From Maricurvus nonylphenolicus (lineage in GTDB: Bacteria; Pseudomonadota; Gammaproteobacteria; Pseudomonadales; Cellvibrionaceae), in contig NZ_AP031498.1 in NCBI RefSeq assembly GCF_042854845.1, forward strand, positions 930,001-994,000: DNA of 64,000 nt. The letters run 5' to 3'. The position numbers and the translations under genes were made by a program. Positions 25,493 to 33,760 of this stretch are shown here, in pieces. Position 1 is the stretch's first letter; the number at the start of each line of letters is the position of its first letter. The notes under the pieces are model-generated. The model was given only the letters and a program-made list of their open reading frames with translations. It ran no database searches and was not told the origin of the DNA.

Positions 25493-27748
25493 TTACTCCG
25501 CGGGTTTTGGCGTGCGAGGAATCAAGAAGCGATTCTTGCTACTGGTACCCTTTAACACCACAGGTTCAGGCTCGACATAATAGGTGGCTTCCCAGTCGTA
25601 CTCCTTCACCTCGTCGTCTTCCACGCGCAGGCTCCAGGTTTGTTTGGTTTTATCTTCAAAGAAAAATACCGCAGGGGATTCCCCTTCCAGTACTTCACCC
25701 TTGTAGGTCATGGCGACCTCTACTACCGGGGCGCGATCAAATTTCAACAACACCGGGTTGATACTGACGTCGATACTGGGTGGAGAAGCCCAGCTAACAA
25801 CCAGGGACTGACTACCGCTTTCCTCTTTCCAATTGGAGGTTTCCTTGGTGCCATCTTTATAGATAGTGGTTTGTTTCCATTCCCAGTCACGCTGGTTGGG
25901 ATCGGTCAAAGGTACGCGCCAGGTGGTGAAGAAATCTGAGCTGGAAATAGAGAAGGGTTTAAATACGCTGTAACCACTGTTGTCGCTGTAGCGCAGTTCT
26001 ACCAGAATTTGGCTGATACTGGAGAAGTTACCGGCCGGTACAATAATGACATCCAGCACGTCGACAAAGGAATCATTAAGAATGATTTGATTGCCTTCCA
26101 GGCTTTCTTCCTGTGCATCGACCTGTTGGCCATTTTTCAGGAAATACGAGGCCTTATAGCGTAGCGGCTTGTTGCGGTCCTCATAAATCCAGCGGCGATA
26201 ATTGGCGCTTGGGGCTTCTGGGGTGATTACAAAAGTTGCTTCTTCCCTATCGATATCATTGGTGCGGTCTTCATAGCTGAGGGTGACCTGAACCTGTTCG
26301 ATCAGGTTGTTCCAGTCTATTTGGCCGGCCAGGATATCGATATTGATTTCACCTGGTCGGCCGACATTGATATTCAGTTCTTTGTTTCTTTCAATAATCC
26401 ATTCGGTAACATAGGTTTTATCCGGGTTGGCTTTAAAGCCAACGGCGTAACGGTAGCGATATTCACGATCGTTGTCACTGTTGAGGCGTGGATCCCAGTA
26501 GCCGGCGTTACTGTCATTGCTTTCAAAAGTAAAGCTCTCGGTTTTTAAGCCAGAGTCACCTTGGTATTCAATATCCACCTTCACAAAAGCAATTTCTTCG
26601 TAATCGGCAAAGGCTTTGACAGAAAGGTCCAGGGTAGTAAAGAAGTTGTCTTCCAAATCGACCTCCCGTACATGTTGGGCTATTTCGTCTTCGCTCATAT
26701 CGCTAAAGAAGGTTTCCAGTGTTGCCTGTGGATGAATAGTAAATGGCACCAGTGCGGTTTGATTGATACGAAGGTCGAGCACGCTAACCGATACCTGATC
26801 GATGGTTTTCAGGCGATAGACGTCGGCTTCTTTACTGTAGATATCTTCCATATCCGGGTAGGAAGCATCGTGTTTGGTAAGCTTGTCGAACAGGTTGTTT
26901 TGCATCCAGGCGGTGAGTTGTCCCATGGCAAAGGCCTGTAACTCCTCGACTTCTTCCTGGGTAAATTCACTCTGATCAAAATCAATACGCACTACTTCAC
27001 TGTGCACTAACCGTTCGCTGTAGGATTCAGTGGTGGTAAAGTCATCGGCGTGGTACCAGTTGTCATCATAATCATGGGACAGCTCTGATACCGCATTGTA
27101 AATATCCACGGTGCTGCCAAAAATACGGATGCTGGCAGGTGGAATGCGGCGCATAAAGGACAATTCGTACACCACCTGTACTGGCGTTAGATCAATACCA
27201 TCGCCGTCTTCGTCAACCAGTGTGCGCTGGAAGTAGGTGGCGCCGGCTGGCGTCAGTGTGGCGTTAAAGATTGCGGCGTTGTTACCCAGCATTGAGGGTT
27301 TGCCATCACTGATTTTGCCTTTAATTAAGTTGGCATCATCGACAACATGAAATTTAACCGCACCGTCTACCCACTGGGGGCTCGCCAATTCAACATCGGG
27401 TCCGCGGTAGACAAAATCATCTGAATTGCGGTCCAGGCGGCGACGCTTGGCCCATTCCTCTTCAACCATTTCTTGTAGGCGTGCTGCAACCCCGGCTCTT
27501 TGTTCAGCCGTCAAGCCAAACTCAATATCCATATTGATAAAACCACCACCCATAGGTAAATCAGCATTGTTTTCCCGGTCTGCGTCAGAAAACGCATATT
27601 TGGTCAACAGAAACACCGGTCGATCATTTTCATCCTTGCGTATTCGCGGGTTGTTGGGGACCGGATAAAAAACATGTTTATGGGTATCATCGCGATAAGC
27701 TTCCAGTTCTAAATCCGGGAAGGGTATTTTGCCGCTGAGTATCAACAT
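25493..27748 (-). CDS. beta-repeat family protein C (751 residues)
   Basis: Member of the same family. N-terminal module: Y18-x-D20-x6-F27-Y, a GGGFINMDIEFGLT strand, PSMLGNNAAIFNATLTPAGA at 151-170, then VQVVYELSF and an IRIFGSTVDIYNAVSEL block equivalent to the RPAYNV block of its paralogues. HPQATLETFFSDM (about 339-351) leads into four repeats of about 96 residues with cores VKVDIEYQGDSG, VQVTLSYEDR, ILVELRYSDNSG and VEVAMTYKGE. It is acidic overall and lacks a signal peptide. AAGGAG precedes its ATG. It is cotranscribed with the other repeat proteins; I cannot assign a biochemical role. Confidence 0.8.
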   Translation of the reverse strand: MLILSGKIPFPDLELEAYRDDTHKHVFYPVPNNPRIRKDENDRPVFLLTKYAFSDADRENNADLPMGGGFINMDIEFGLTAEQRAGVAARLQEMVEEEWAKRRRLDRNSDDFVYRGPDVELASPQWVDGAVKFHVVDDANLIKGKISDGKPSMLGNNAAIFNATLTPAGATYFQRTLVDEDGDGIDLTPVQVVYELSFMRRIPPASIRIFGSTVDIYNAVSELSHDYDDNWYHADDFTTTESYSERLVHSEVVRIDFDQSEFTQEEVEELQAFAMGQLTAWMQNNLFDKLTKHDASYPDMEDIYSKEADVYRLKTIDQVSVSVLDLRINQTALVPFTIHPQATLETFFSDMSEDEIAQHVREVDLEDNFFTTLDLSVKAFADYEEIAFVKVDIEYQGDSGLKTESFTFESNDSNAGYWDPRLNSDNDREYRYRYAVGFKANPDKTYVTEWIIERNKELNINVGRPGEINIDILAGQIDWNNLIEQVQVTLSYEDRTNDIDREEATFVITPEAPSANYRRWIYEDRNKPLRYKASYFLKNGQQVDAQEESLEGNQIILNDSFVDVLDVIIVPAGNFSSISQILVELRYSDNSGYSVFKPFSISSSDFFTTWRVPLTDPNQRDWEWKQTTIYKDGTKETSNWKEESGSQSLVVSWASPPSIDVSINPVLLKFDRAPVVEVAMTYKGEVLEGESPAVFFFEDKTKQTWSLRVEDDEVKEYDWEATYYVEPEPVVLKGTSSKNRFLIPRTPKPAE

Positions 27749-27777
27749 AATGGTGCTCCTTGCAATTTAATGCTGTT

Positions 27778-29787
27778 TTAGGGGGTTAATAGTCTCGTAC
27801 TGTCATCAGTCACCCTGAGTGGCAGCGCGAGAAGAGTTGAGTTAAGGCTAAGTTGTGATTCCTGACAAAATTGCCAGGAGATTGAGTGGGTAATGCGTTC
27901 ATCATTTTCCAGCGCGATTATGTCGGTTTGCCAGTAAAATGCATTGGGATTGAATCGACTGCTTGGCCAGAATAACCAACGGCTAGACGTGTTCTGCGGA
28001 TCAAGTAGACGAATATCAACTTTGTTGTTGATAGATGGTGTTTCTGGATCGAACTCTGAGACTGGAAGCAATCGCAGAATAATGGTTTCTGTGTTCTGCC
28101 ATAGACTTTCATCCACCGAAATGTTGATCGTAGTGGGAGTTATCACCTGCGTATGAAAAGACGTGATCAGTAATCGCTCTGCAGGCAATGGCAGTATATC
28201 GTTTGTAATAGCTGCCACCTGATCACTTACTGGATGAAGAATTAACTGGTAGTGGCTGTAGTGGGGAACGCGCGAACAGGTTTGATCAACTTTGATTAAG
28301 TGGGTGCTGGTCGAGTTATAGGGCGACGGTAGAAAGTTAACAGTCTTATGTTGAGCTTGTGTATTGACTGGAGTTACTTGTTCGCTCAGTAAGCGTACTT
28401 CAATCTTGGCTATATCCTCGCTCCAGGCATCGGCTTGTATTTCTATGCGAATAAATTCGAGACCCAGTGTTTCAGGTGTTAATAAAATATAGGGGGTGTC
28501 GAGGCGTTGTTGGTTGGTTCTAACCGGAGGCAAAGGCCAGCCGCCACCAGGAGGAAGGCCAAACCAGATTTCATAGTGGCTGTAGCAGTGAAAACTGTCG
28601 CCTTGTGGAACCAGCCCCCAAAGCTGCTGAGAGATGGGAACTGTATTTTCTTCAGAATTGGAAGCGTTGTATTGCCAGCTAATTTCTTGTGTCTTCCACT
28701 GACGATCTTCAGCGTAATAGTGCAGCTTGGCGATAAGTTTTGTGATATCAATTCCATTGAGGGGAATTAGAGAGGACAGCTCAATGGGGACAGCACTAAA
28801 GGGACTGAATAGAGGGGCGCTGGTAATAATGCTCTGTCGCTGCTGCTCGGTCAGTGATAACCAGTATTCACTCAGTGACCACTTGCCTAACCACTGGCTA
28901 GTATCCTTACACGGGTTTTGCAGATTCCAGCGAATTGAAACATTGTCGTAGGCATCAACAGAGTCCCCCAGATCCGGCAGATCTTGCCACTGATACAGAG
29001 GGAGTAATTGGTAGCCCCCTTGTTCGTCGATCTGCCAGCCTTGTTCTAACAGGCGTAAAATTAATTCTTCCTGCTGTGCATCCTGAATCGCTTCTTCCAG
29101 ACCTTCGTAAAGCCATGCCAGTGTGGTGCTGTTTTCCAGCCAGTTTTGAATAAAGTTGAGTGCTACGGATGCAGACATGGGCGGTGAAGTAAAGTCCGGG
29201 ACCTCTTCAATATTCAGACTCTGTTGCCAATCTTCAATTAATCGCTGGCAGTGTTGGTAAAACTCAATGGGTTGAAAGCTCAGCGATTGATCAAAGCTGG
29301 CTCTTAGGCCTTCAAAGTTCAGCTTGATGTCTACCCGAATGCTGTCAATGGGAAGGACTTGTTCCTGGGTAAGCAATTGATGTAATACCCGGGTATTGGT
29401 GATATCCAGTTCGAGGGCTAAACCATTAAGTTGGTTTTGCTCCAGGCTCGCGGGTAACCACTGGGTGCTGTAGTGCTGCGTGGTGGCTTCTGAATTATCC
29501 GTGTCAGCCAGTAGCGGTAATGCGCAATGTAGTTGAACCCATGCATCCGTTACCGGTAGTGGCGAAAGATCTCCTTCGGGGTAACTTAGTTGCAGGTGGA
29601 GATTTAAGCGTGCACCTTGTTCCTCACTGGCAAAGTAAAACAGCTTTACAGGAGGAGTAGCATTAGGCGCAGTAATCTCGCTGGGCAAAGCGTAATACAT
29701 GGCATTATTGCGATGATCGCCATAGGCAATCAGTTGGCTGTCATGCTCCGGATTCTCTGCAAACTTCGGCTTGGCGAGGCTTAACAT
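27778..29787 (-). CDS. divergent beta-repeat family protein D (669 residues)
   Basis: The start at 29787 is chosen over an upstream in-frame start at 29919: the upstream gene ends TGA-G-ATG here, and the residues from this ATG on carry the family signature Y22-x-D24-x6-Y31-Y. The extra 44 upstream residues look like an out-of-frame copy of the previous gene. The middle is helical (about 170-300), unlike the close paralogues. The C-terminal third is beta-rich, with cores such as FIRIEIQADAWSED and INISVDESLWQNTE that resemble the family's repeats. No signal peptide. Likely a specialised subunit of the same assembly. Confidence 0.72.
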   Translation of the reverse strand: MLSLAKPKFAENPEHDSQLIAYGDHRNNAMYYALPSEITAPNATPPVKLFYFASEEQGARLNLHLQLSYPEGDLSPLPVTDAWVQLHCALPLLADTDNSEATTQHYSTQWLPASLEQNQLNGLALELDITNTRVLHQLLTQEQVLPIDSIRVDIKLNFEGLRASFDQSLSFQPIEFYQHCQRLIEDWQQSLNIEEVPDFTSPPMSASVALNFIQNWLENSTTLAWLYEGLEEAIQDAQQEELILRLLEQGWQIDEQGGYQLLPLYQWQDLPDLGDSVDAYDNVSIRWNLQNPCKDTSQWLGKWSLSEYWLSLTEQQRQSIITSAPLFSPFSAVPIELSSLIPLNGIDITKLIAKLHYYAEDRQWKTQEISWQYNASNSEENTVPISQQLWGLVPQGDSFHCYSHYEIWFGLPPGGGWPLPPVRTNQQRLDTPYILLTPETLGLEFIRIEIQADAWSEDIAKIEVRLLSEQVTPVNTQAQHKTVNFLPSPYNSTSTHLIKVDQTCSRVPHYSHYQLILHPVSDQVAAITNDILPLPAERLLITSFHTQVITPTTINISVDESLWQNTETIILRLLPVSEFDPETPSINNKVDIRLLDPQNTSSRWLFWPSSRFNPNAFYWQTDIIALENDERITHSISWQFCQESQLSLNSTLLALPLRVTDDSTRLLTP

Positions 29788-29788
29788 C

Positions 29789-32380
29789 TCAGTCCTGCCC
29801 TCGGTCCGGGGAGGAAGGCGTTGAGAGGGTACCGGTTTGTTCCGATGGGTAAACCGGTGCAACGCGCAAGCTGCCACTCGATATAGCCCAATTGCCTCGC
29901 GCCCATTCTTCATCGCCATGCATATTGGTAATGCGGTAATGGTATTGCTCGGTTAACGGTTGATCCTGCAAATCGGCGAGCAGTGATTTATACAGCAGGG
30001 CGCTGGCCTGAGGCTGGTCGGCATCAAGCGTAATACTGGGGCCTTCTTTAAATTCGACTTTGATGGCTGTTAATGGTGGCAGGTTTTGCGGATCGGCACT
30101 GGTACCAAACAGTGATGGGTATTCGGCAATAACATCAATATTGTAGGCGTAAGAGGAAATACCATGATTGATGGTCAGTAAGCCCCAGAGACGATCGATA
30201 TCGAGCTGTACCTGATACTGGCTGTCGATGACCAGATCGCTCACGTTAGTATCTGCAGGGCTAACGGTGATATCCACGCTGGCTTTATTGCCGGGTTGTA
30301 AAACCAATGTTGCTTGTTCATTCAGGCTGGCTTTAGCTGTGTTTTCACTAAGCAGTTGGGCTTGCAGCTGTGTCAGGGTTAACTGGCTCTCCAAGGGGTT
30401 AGTTATGGTGACCCGGTACTGGCCGGTATTTTCACTTTCATTGACAGCTTGCCAGTATTGATTCACCAGCGGTCCACTGGTGTCATAGAGCGAGAGGGAA
30501 AGGGGAATATCGAGTTGACCGTTTGCCAATTCGGGTAATGTCACCAGGCCATTAATCACCGGTAGCCCTGCATCGTTGACCAGACTGGCAAAGAAGGCGT
30601 CAAAATCGGCGGCTTCATATTCGCTGGTGACAGTAATGCCTTCTGACACTGAGGCTGTGATATCGGTGATGGTGCCTTGCAGGCTATCCTGGATGTCTAC
30701 TTTTGGCGTGCCGGGATTCAGTGGTGCCAGGACAACCGCTTGCCCTTCCGCGGCTTGCTGAATCACACTGTCGTGTTGAATGGCATAAAAGAAGTCGCTA
30801 CCGATATGCGGTTTTAGGGTGTAGGTGATCTCGGCGCGATAATCTATGTCGACACTGTCTATTTCAGTTTCTTCGTCTTGCTGCTCCGGCTCAAGTGCCA
30901 GTTCATTAAAGCCAATACGCAGCAGGGGTTCGTAGGGCGGGGTGTCGGCGCGACCCAATTTAAAACTTTGCGGCAGGTAATAGAACAGGTTTTTTTGCCA
31001 GGGATCCTGGTAGATAACTTCCAGCTTGCTACCGACCCGAACATTAAACGCAATTAACAGGTTGGGGTTTTCCAAACCGTTAATATCGTTACGCACCGCT
31101 GCAGGGATGGAGCTATAGAGTTGACCGTAATTAAGTTCAGGATAATGAAGCCCGAGTCGGCTTTTGGCGCACAGCTCCCGTGTACTGACCAGTTGCTTTG
31201 ATTTGTTGGCAGCATCGAGTTGGTTCAGTGTGATAGCACGTCGATTGTCGATTTTTACCGGGCTTTTCTTGAGCCTGTCGGCGATGGTTTCTTTATCCAG
31301 CCCTGATGTATCCAGGGTTTTCTCCTGAATAATACGATCAATGGTTTTTTTATCGTGCAGCTTATTTTTATGAATCTCTGTGAAAAGCGTCTTATCCTTG
31401 CGCAAGAGCAGCTGCAGTTGGTTTTCCTCCAATAGCTGCTTTTCAATCAACCAGGGTTTTTCCAGCAACAGACGATCGGGAATAACGATAGGTTGTAAGC
31501 GCAGGCTATCGTTGGGGTTAAGTAGGGGTTGTCTTTCCAGTGTGTCCAAACTACGAGCATTACGTCGGGCCTGTTTCAGTTGCAGGCGTTTACGATCCCG
31601 AGAAAAAGGTTTTTTGACAGACTTTTGCAGCGATTGGCTATTAAACAGGGTTTCTGCTTTTAAGCCCCGTTGCCAAAGTTGTTGTTGAAATTGAGGGTGA
31701 TTGAGCGTTTCCAGATCCAGCATGTTTAGTGATTGCGAAACCACCATATCAGCATAACCAGTAAGTTGTAGCTGGGCCTTGACTTGTTCCTGATTGGCCA
31801 GGGCCAGGTAAATACTGGCCAGTTGTTTTAAGTCGGTAATTACCAGGCTGGCAAAGAAGTTGTTATCACCAATGTCAACGAGGTTATCGAAGGGAAGTTT
31901 GTGTTCATGCAGAGGATTGCCGTCGTTATCCAGGCTTAAAAAACTCAGCGCCAGTTCCAGGCGATGGGGAATTTCTCGCAGGCGCCGACGCGAGGATGTC
32001 TTCGGCGCTGTCGCGACCAGGTTGACTTCCAGGCGGGCGAGTTCTTCATTTTCCTCCAATACCTGCTCGTTAGTGGCCGTCCAGCGTAAATTCACATCAG
32101 GCAGGGTGAGGTTGTTGTCCTCATAAGTGCGGATGCTGTAACGAGGCAGGTAAAAATAAAAATCCTTGGCGCTAGGTTGACTGAGAAAGCGCCAGCCAAA
32201 ACCTATACGGCCATGACGTGACAGTGGGCGATAATCACCTTTGTCGATCAGCTCCAGCAAACCCTTGCGCGGTTGCAACTGGCGTCCATAACGAAGTTGT
32301 TGCTGGCGTTGCAACAATTGATCAGCCGCCGATTCGAGGCGGCCATCTTTACGGATATATTGACTGGGCCCTTTACGCAT
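29789..32380 (-). CDS. divergent beta-repeat family protein E (863 residues)
   Basis: Largest basic member of the set. An N-terminal AKDFYFYLPRYSIR block (71-84) looks like a partial signature, and the full signature Y457-x-D459-x6-F466-Y lies in the middle. Residues 250-380 are unusually Arg/Lys-rich and helical, unlike any paralogue, and might contact nucleic acid or an acidic partner (the other repeat proteins are acidic). The C-terminal part is beta-rich, and the last 100 residues resemble one family repeat ending in GDEEWARGNW. No signal peptide. AAAGGAC precedes the ATG. A 13-bp hairpin lies between it and the subtilase gene. Confidence 0.72.
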   Translation of the reverse strand: MRKGPSQYIRKDGRLESAADQLLQRQQQLRYGRQLQPRKGLLELIDKGDYRPLSRHGRIGFGWRFLSQPSAKDFYFYLPRYSIRTYEDNNLTLPDVNLRWTATNEQVLEENEELARLEVNLVATAPKTSSRRRLREIPHRLELALSFLSLDNDGNPLHEHKLPFDNLVDIGDNNFFASLVITDLKQLASIYLALANQEQVKAQLQLTGYADMVVSQSLNMLDLETLNHPQFQQQLWQRGLKAETLFNSQSLQKSVKKPFSRDRKRLQLKQARRNARSLDTLERQPLLNPNDSLRLQPIVIPDRLLLEKPWLIEKQLLEENQLQLLLRKDKTLFTEIHKNKLHDKKTIDRIIQEKTLDTSGLDKETIADRLKKSPVKIDNRRAITLNQLDAANKSKQLVSTRELCAKSRLGLHYPELNYGQLYSSIPAAVRNDINGLENPNLLIAFNVRVGSKLEVIYQDPWQKNLFYYLPQSFKLGRADTPPYEPLLRIGFNELALEPEQQDEETEIDSVDIDYRAEITYTLKPHIGSDFFYAIQHDSVIQQAAEGQAVVLAPLNPGTPKVDIQDSLQGTITDITASVSEGITVTSEYEAADFDAFFASLVNDAGLPVINGLVTLPELANGQLDIPLSLSLYDTSGPLVNQYWQAVNESENTGQYRVTITNPLESQLTLTQLQAQLLSENTAKASLNEQATLVLQPGNKASVDITVSPADTNVSDLVIDSQYQVQLDIDRLWGLLTINHGISSYAYNIDVIAEYPSLFGTSADPQNLPPLTAIKVEFKEGPSITLDADQPQASALLYKSLLADLQDQPLTEQYHYRITNMHGDEEWARGNWAISSGSLRVAPVYPSEQTGTLSTPSSPDRGQD

Positions 32381-32427
32381 ACCGCTAGTCCTTTTGCTGG
32401 TAATGCCGAGTGTTTTTTTTCGGTGAT

Positions 32428-32458
32428 GCCAGCCTGTTGGTTATTCCAACAGGCTGGC
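32428..32458 (-). other. 13-bp perfect hairpin between subtilase and repeat-protein genes
   Basis: GCCAGCCTGTTGG and CCAACAGGCTGGC form a perfect 13-bp stem around a 5-nt loop, 9 bp after the subtilase stop on the transcribed strand. The transcript continues with a run of A rather than U, so it may be a stabiliser or partial attenuator that sets subtilase output apart from the rest. Confidence 0.7.
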
Positions 32459-32466
32459 TCTGCTGT

Positions 32467-33405
32467 TTAGAAGTATTTAAATGGCAGCAGCGGGCCGTAG
32501 CCGGTTTCGTTGTCGTGGTAACCGGGGTGAGCAGCCATCCACAGGAGATGGTTTTTCAGGTCTTCGGTGTTGCGCAGCGGGGTGCCGCCACCTTGATTGA
32601 TATGTTTGGCTGTCACCAGAGCGGCAAGGCCAGCAACAAACGGGGTGGCCATGGAGGTGCCACTGAGTTCGGCGTAGCTGCCTTCTTTATAGGTGGACCA
32701 AATATTGGAGCCGGGTGCCATCACATCAATTTCGCCACCCTTGGAGGAGAAACCGGAACGGTTACCGTTGTGATCGTGTGAGGCGACGGTAATCACGCCG
32801 CCGTAGCGACCGGGGTAACCAATACTGTTGGTCATCAGTGAGCCTTCATTGCCGGCCGCACAAATGACGAATTTTCCGCGCATCAATGCATTGTGGATGG
32901 CGACAAAAAGTTCATGACTGGATGAACCGCCACCCAACGACATGGAAATAATGTCGGCTCCCTGGTCGACAGCCCAGTCAACACCTGCTGCGATGCCCGA
33001 CCAACTGCCGCTGCCGTTATTGCCCAGTACTTTACCGATTAATAATTCACAGGCTGGCGCTACACCGATAAAGCCGAGGTTGTTTTCGCGGGCGCCAATA
33101 ATGCCGGCACAGTGGGTACCGTGGCCGTTAACGTCTTCAATACCGTCACCGGTGAAATCTTCCATGGCAGTGATACCGCTGGCCAGGTCCGGGTGATCGG
33201 GGTCAACCCCGGTATCCAGAACCGCAACCTTTACCCCTTCACCGCGGGTTTGGCTCCAGGCTGCCGGGACGCCAAGAATTCGCTTGGCCCAACGGTACTC
33301 ATCCTGTTGGGCAACGGCATCCTGTTGTTCAGCGGTGCTGGCGACTTGGTGAACTTTAACGAGAGGGAGGCCAATGCAGGCCTCGTCTTCCTGGTGATGA
33401 CTCAT
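32467..33405 (-). CDS. S8 family subtilisin-like serine peptidase without signal peptide
   Basis: 312-residue subtilase with a complete triad: D64 in VAVLDTGVDPDHPDL, H95 in NGHGTHCAG and S251 in GTSMATPFVAG; the oxyanion Asn is N186 in AAGNEG. The roughly 45 residues before the domain form a short leader (LPLVKVHQVASTAEQQDA) and contain no Sec or Tat signal, so it is either cytoplasmic or exported by another route. It heads an eleven-gene operon after a good AGGAGA site. Intracellular subtilases often mature partner proteins; here the five large repeat proteins are obvious candidate substrates (inference). Confidence 0.93.
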   Translation of the reverse strand: MSHHQEDEACIGLPLVKVHQVASTAEQQDAVAQQDEYRWAKRILGVPAAWSQTRGEGVKVAVLDTGVDPDHPDLASGITAMEDFTGDGIEDVNGHGTHCAGIIGARENNLGFIGVAPACELLIGKVLGNNGSGSWSGIAAGVDWAVDQGADIISMSLGGGSSSHELFVAIHNALMRGKFVICAAGNEGSLMTNSIGYPGRYGGVITVASHDHNGNRSGFSSKGGEIDVMAPGSNIWSTYKEGSYAELSGTSMATPFVAGLAALVTAKHINQGGGTPLRNTEDLKNHLLWMAAHPGYHDNETGYGPLLPFKYF

Positions 33406-33760
33406 AACAATCTCCTTTTATTATGTGGCTAATTGTGGCTCGCGGGATGGGGCTGATAGGGCGACCCCCCGGTCGAGAGAGCTGAGTATAGGTATGGTGT
33501 AAAAGGAATTTGGTGACGCGCTGAAAATAAAGGCGTGCTGCTCCTTGCGCGCCATTTTCCTGTCATATGTATCAGCTTGAATTAGTACTTTGGTATTTGT
33601 TGGGCGCAGATCTTCCAAGCTGAGGTATGAAATTCAGGGCAAAAATTGCCACTAAAGGTTGAGTTTTATTGGTTAATAATTCGGCAGTTGTTTGGAACCC
33701 TATGGCCAGATCTGGTAGTATCGCGACCCATTTTTTATATGCAGTCTTCGAGAGCATTCC
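33406..33760. other. 355-bp divergent intergenic region
   Basis: Lies between the subtilase-headed operon and the sulP gene. It should hold both promoters, but I see no convincing -35/-10 pair. A 10-bp palindrome CCAGATCTGG sits at 33706-33715. Minus-strand open frames within it lack ribosome sites and protein-like composition, so no gene is called. Confidence 0.5.

Noticed and set aside
29788..29919. Upstream in-frame extension of the 669-residue repeat protein
   Set aside because: The extra 44 residues overlap the previous gene's coding sequence out of frame. The TGA-G-ATG junction and the family signature both support the start at 29787.
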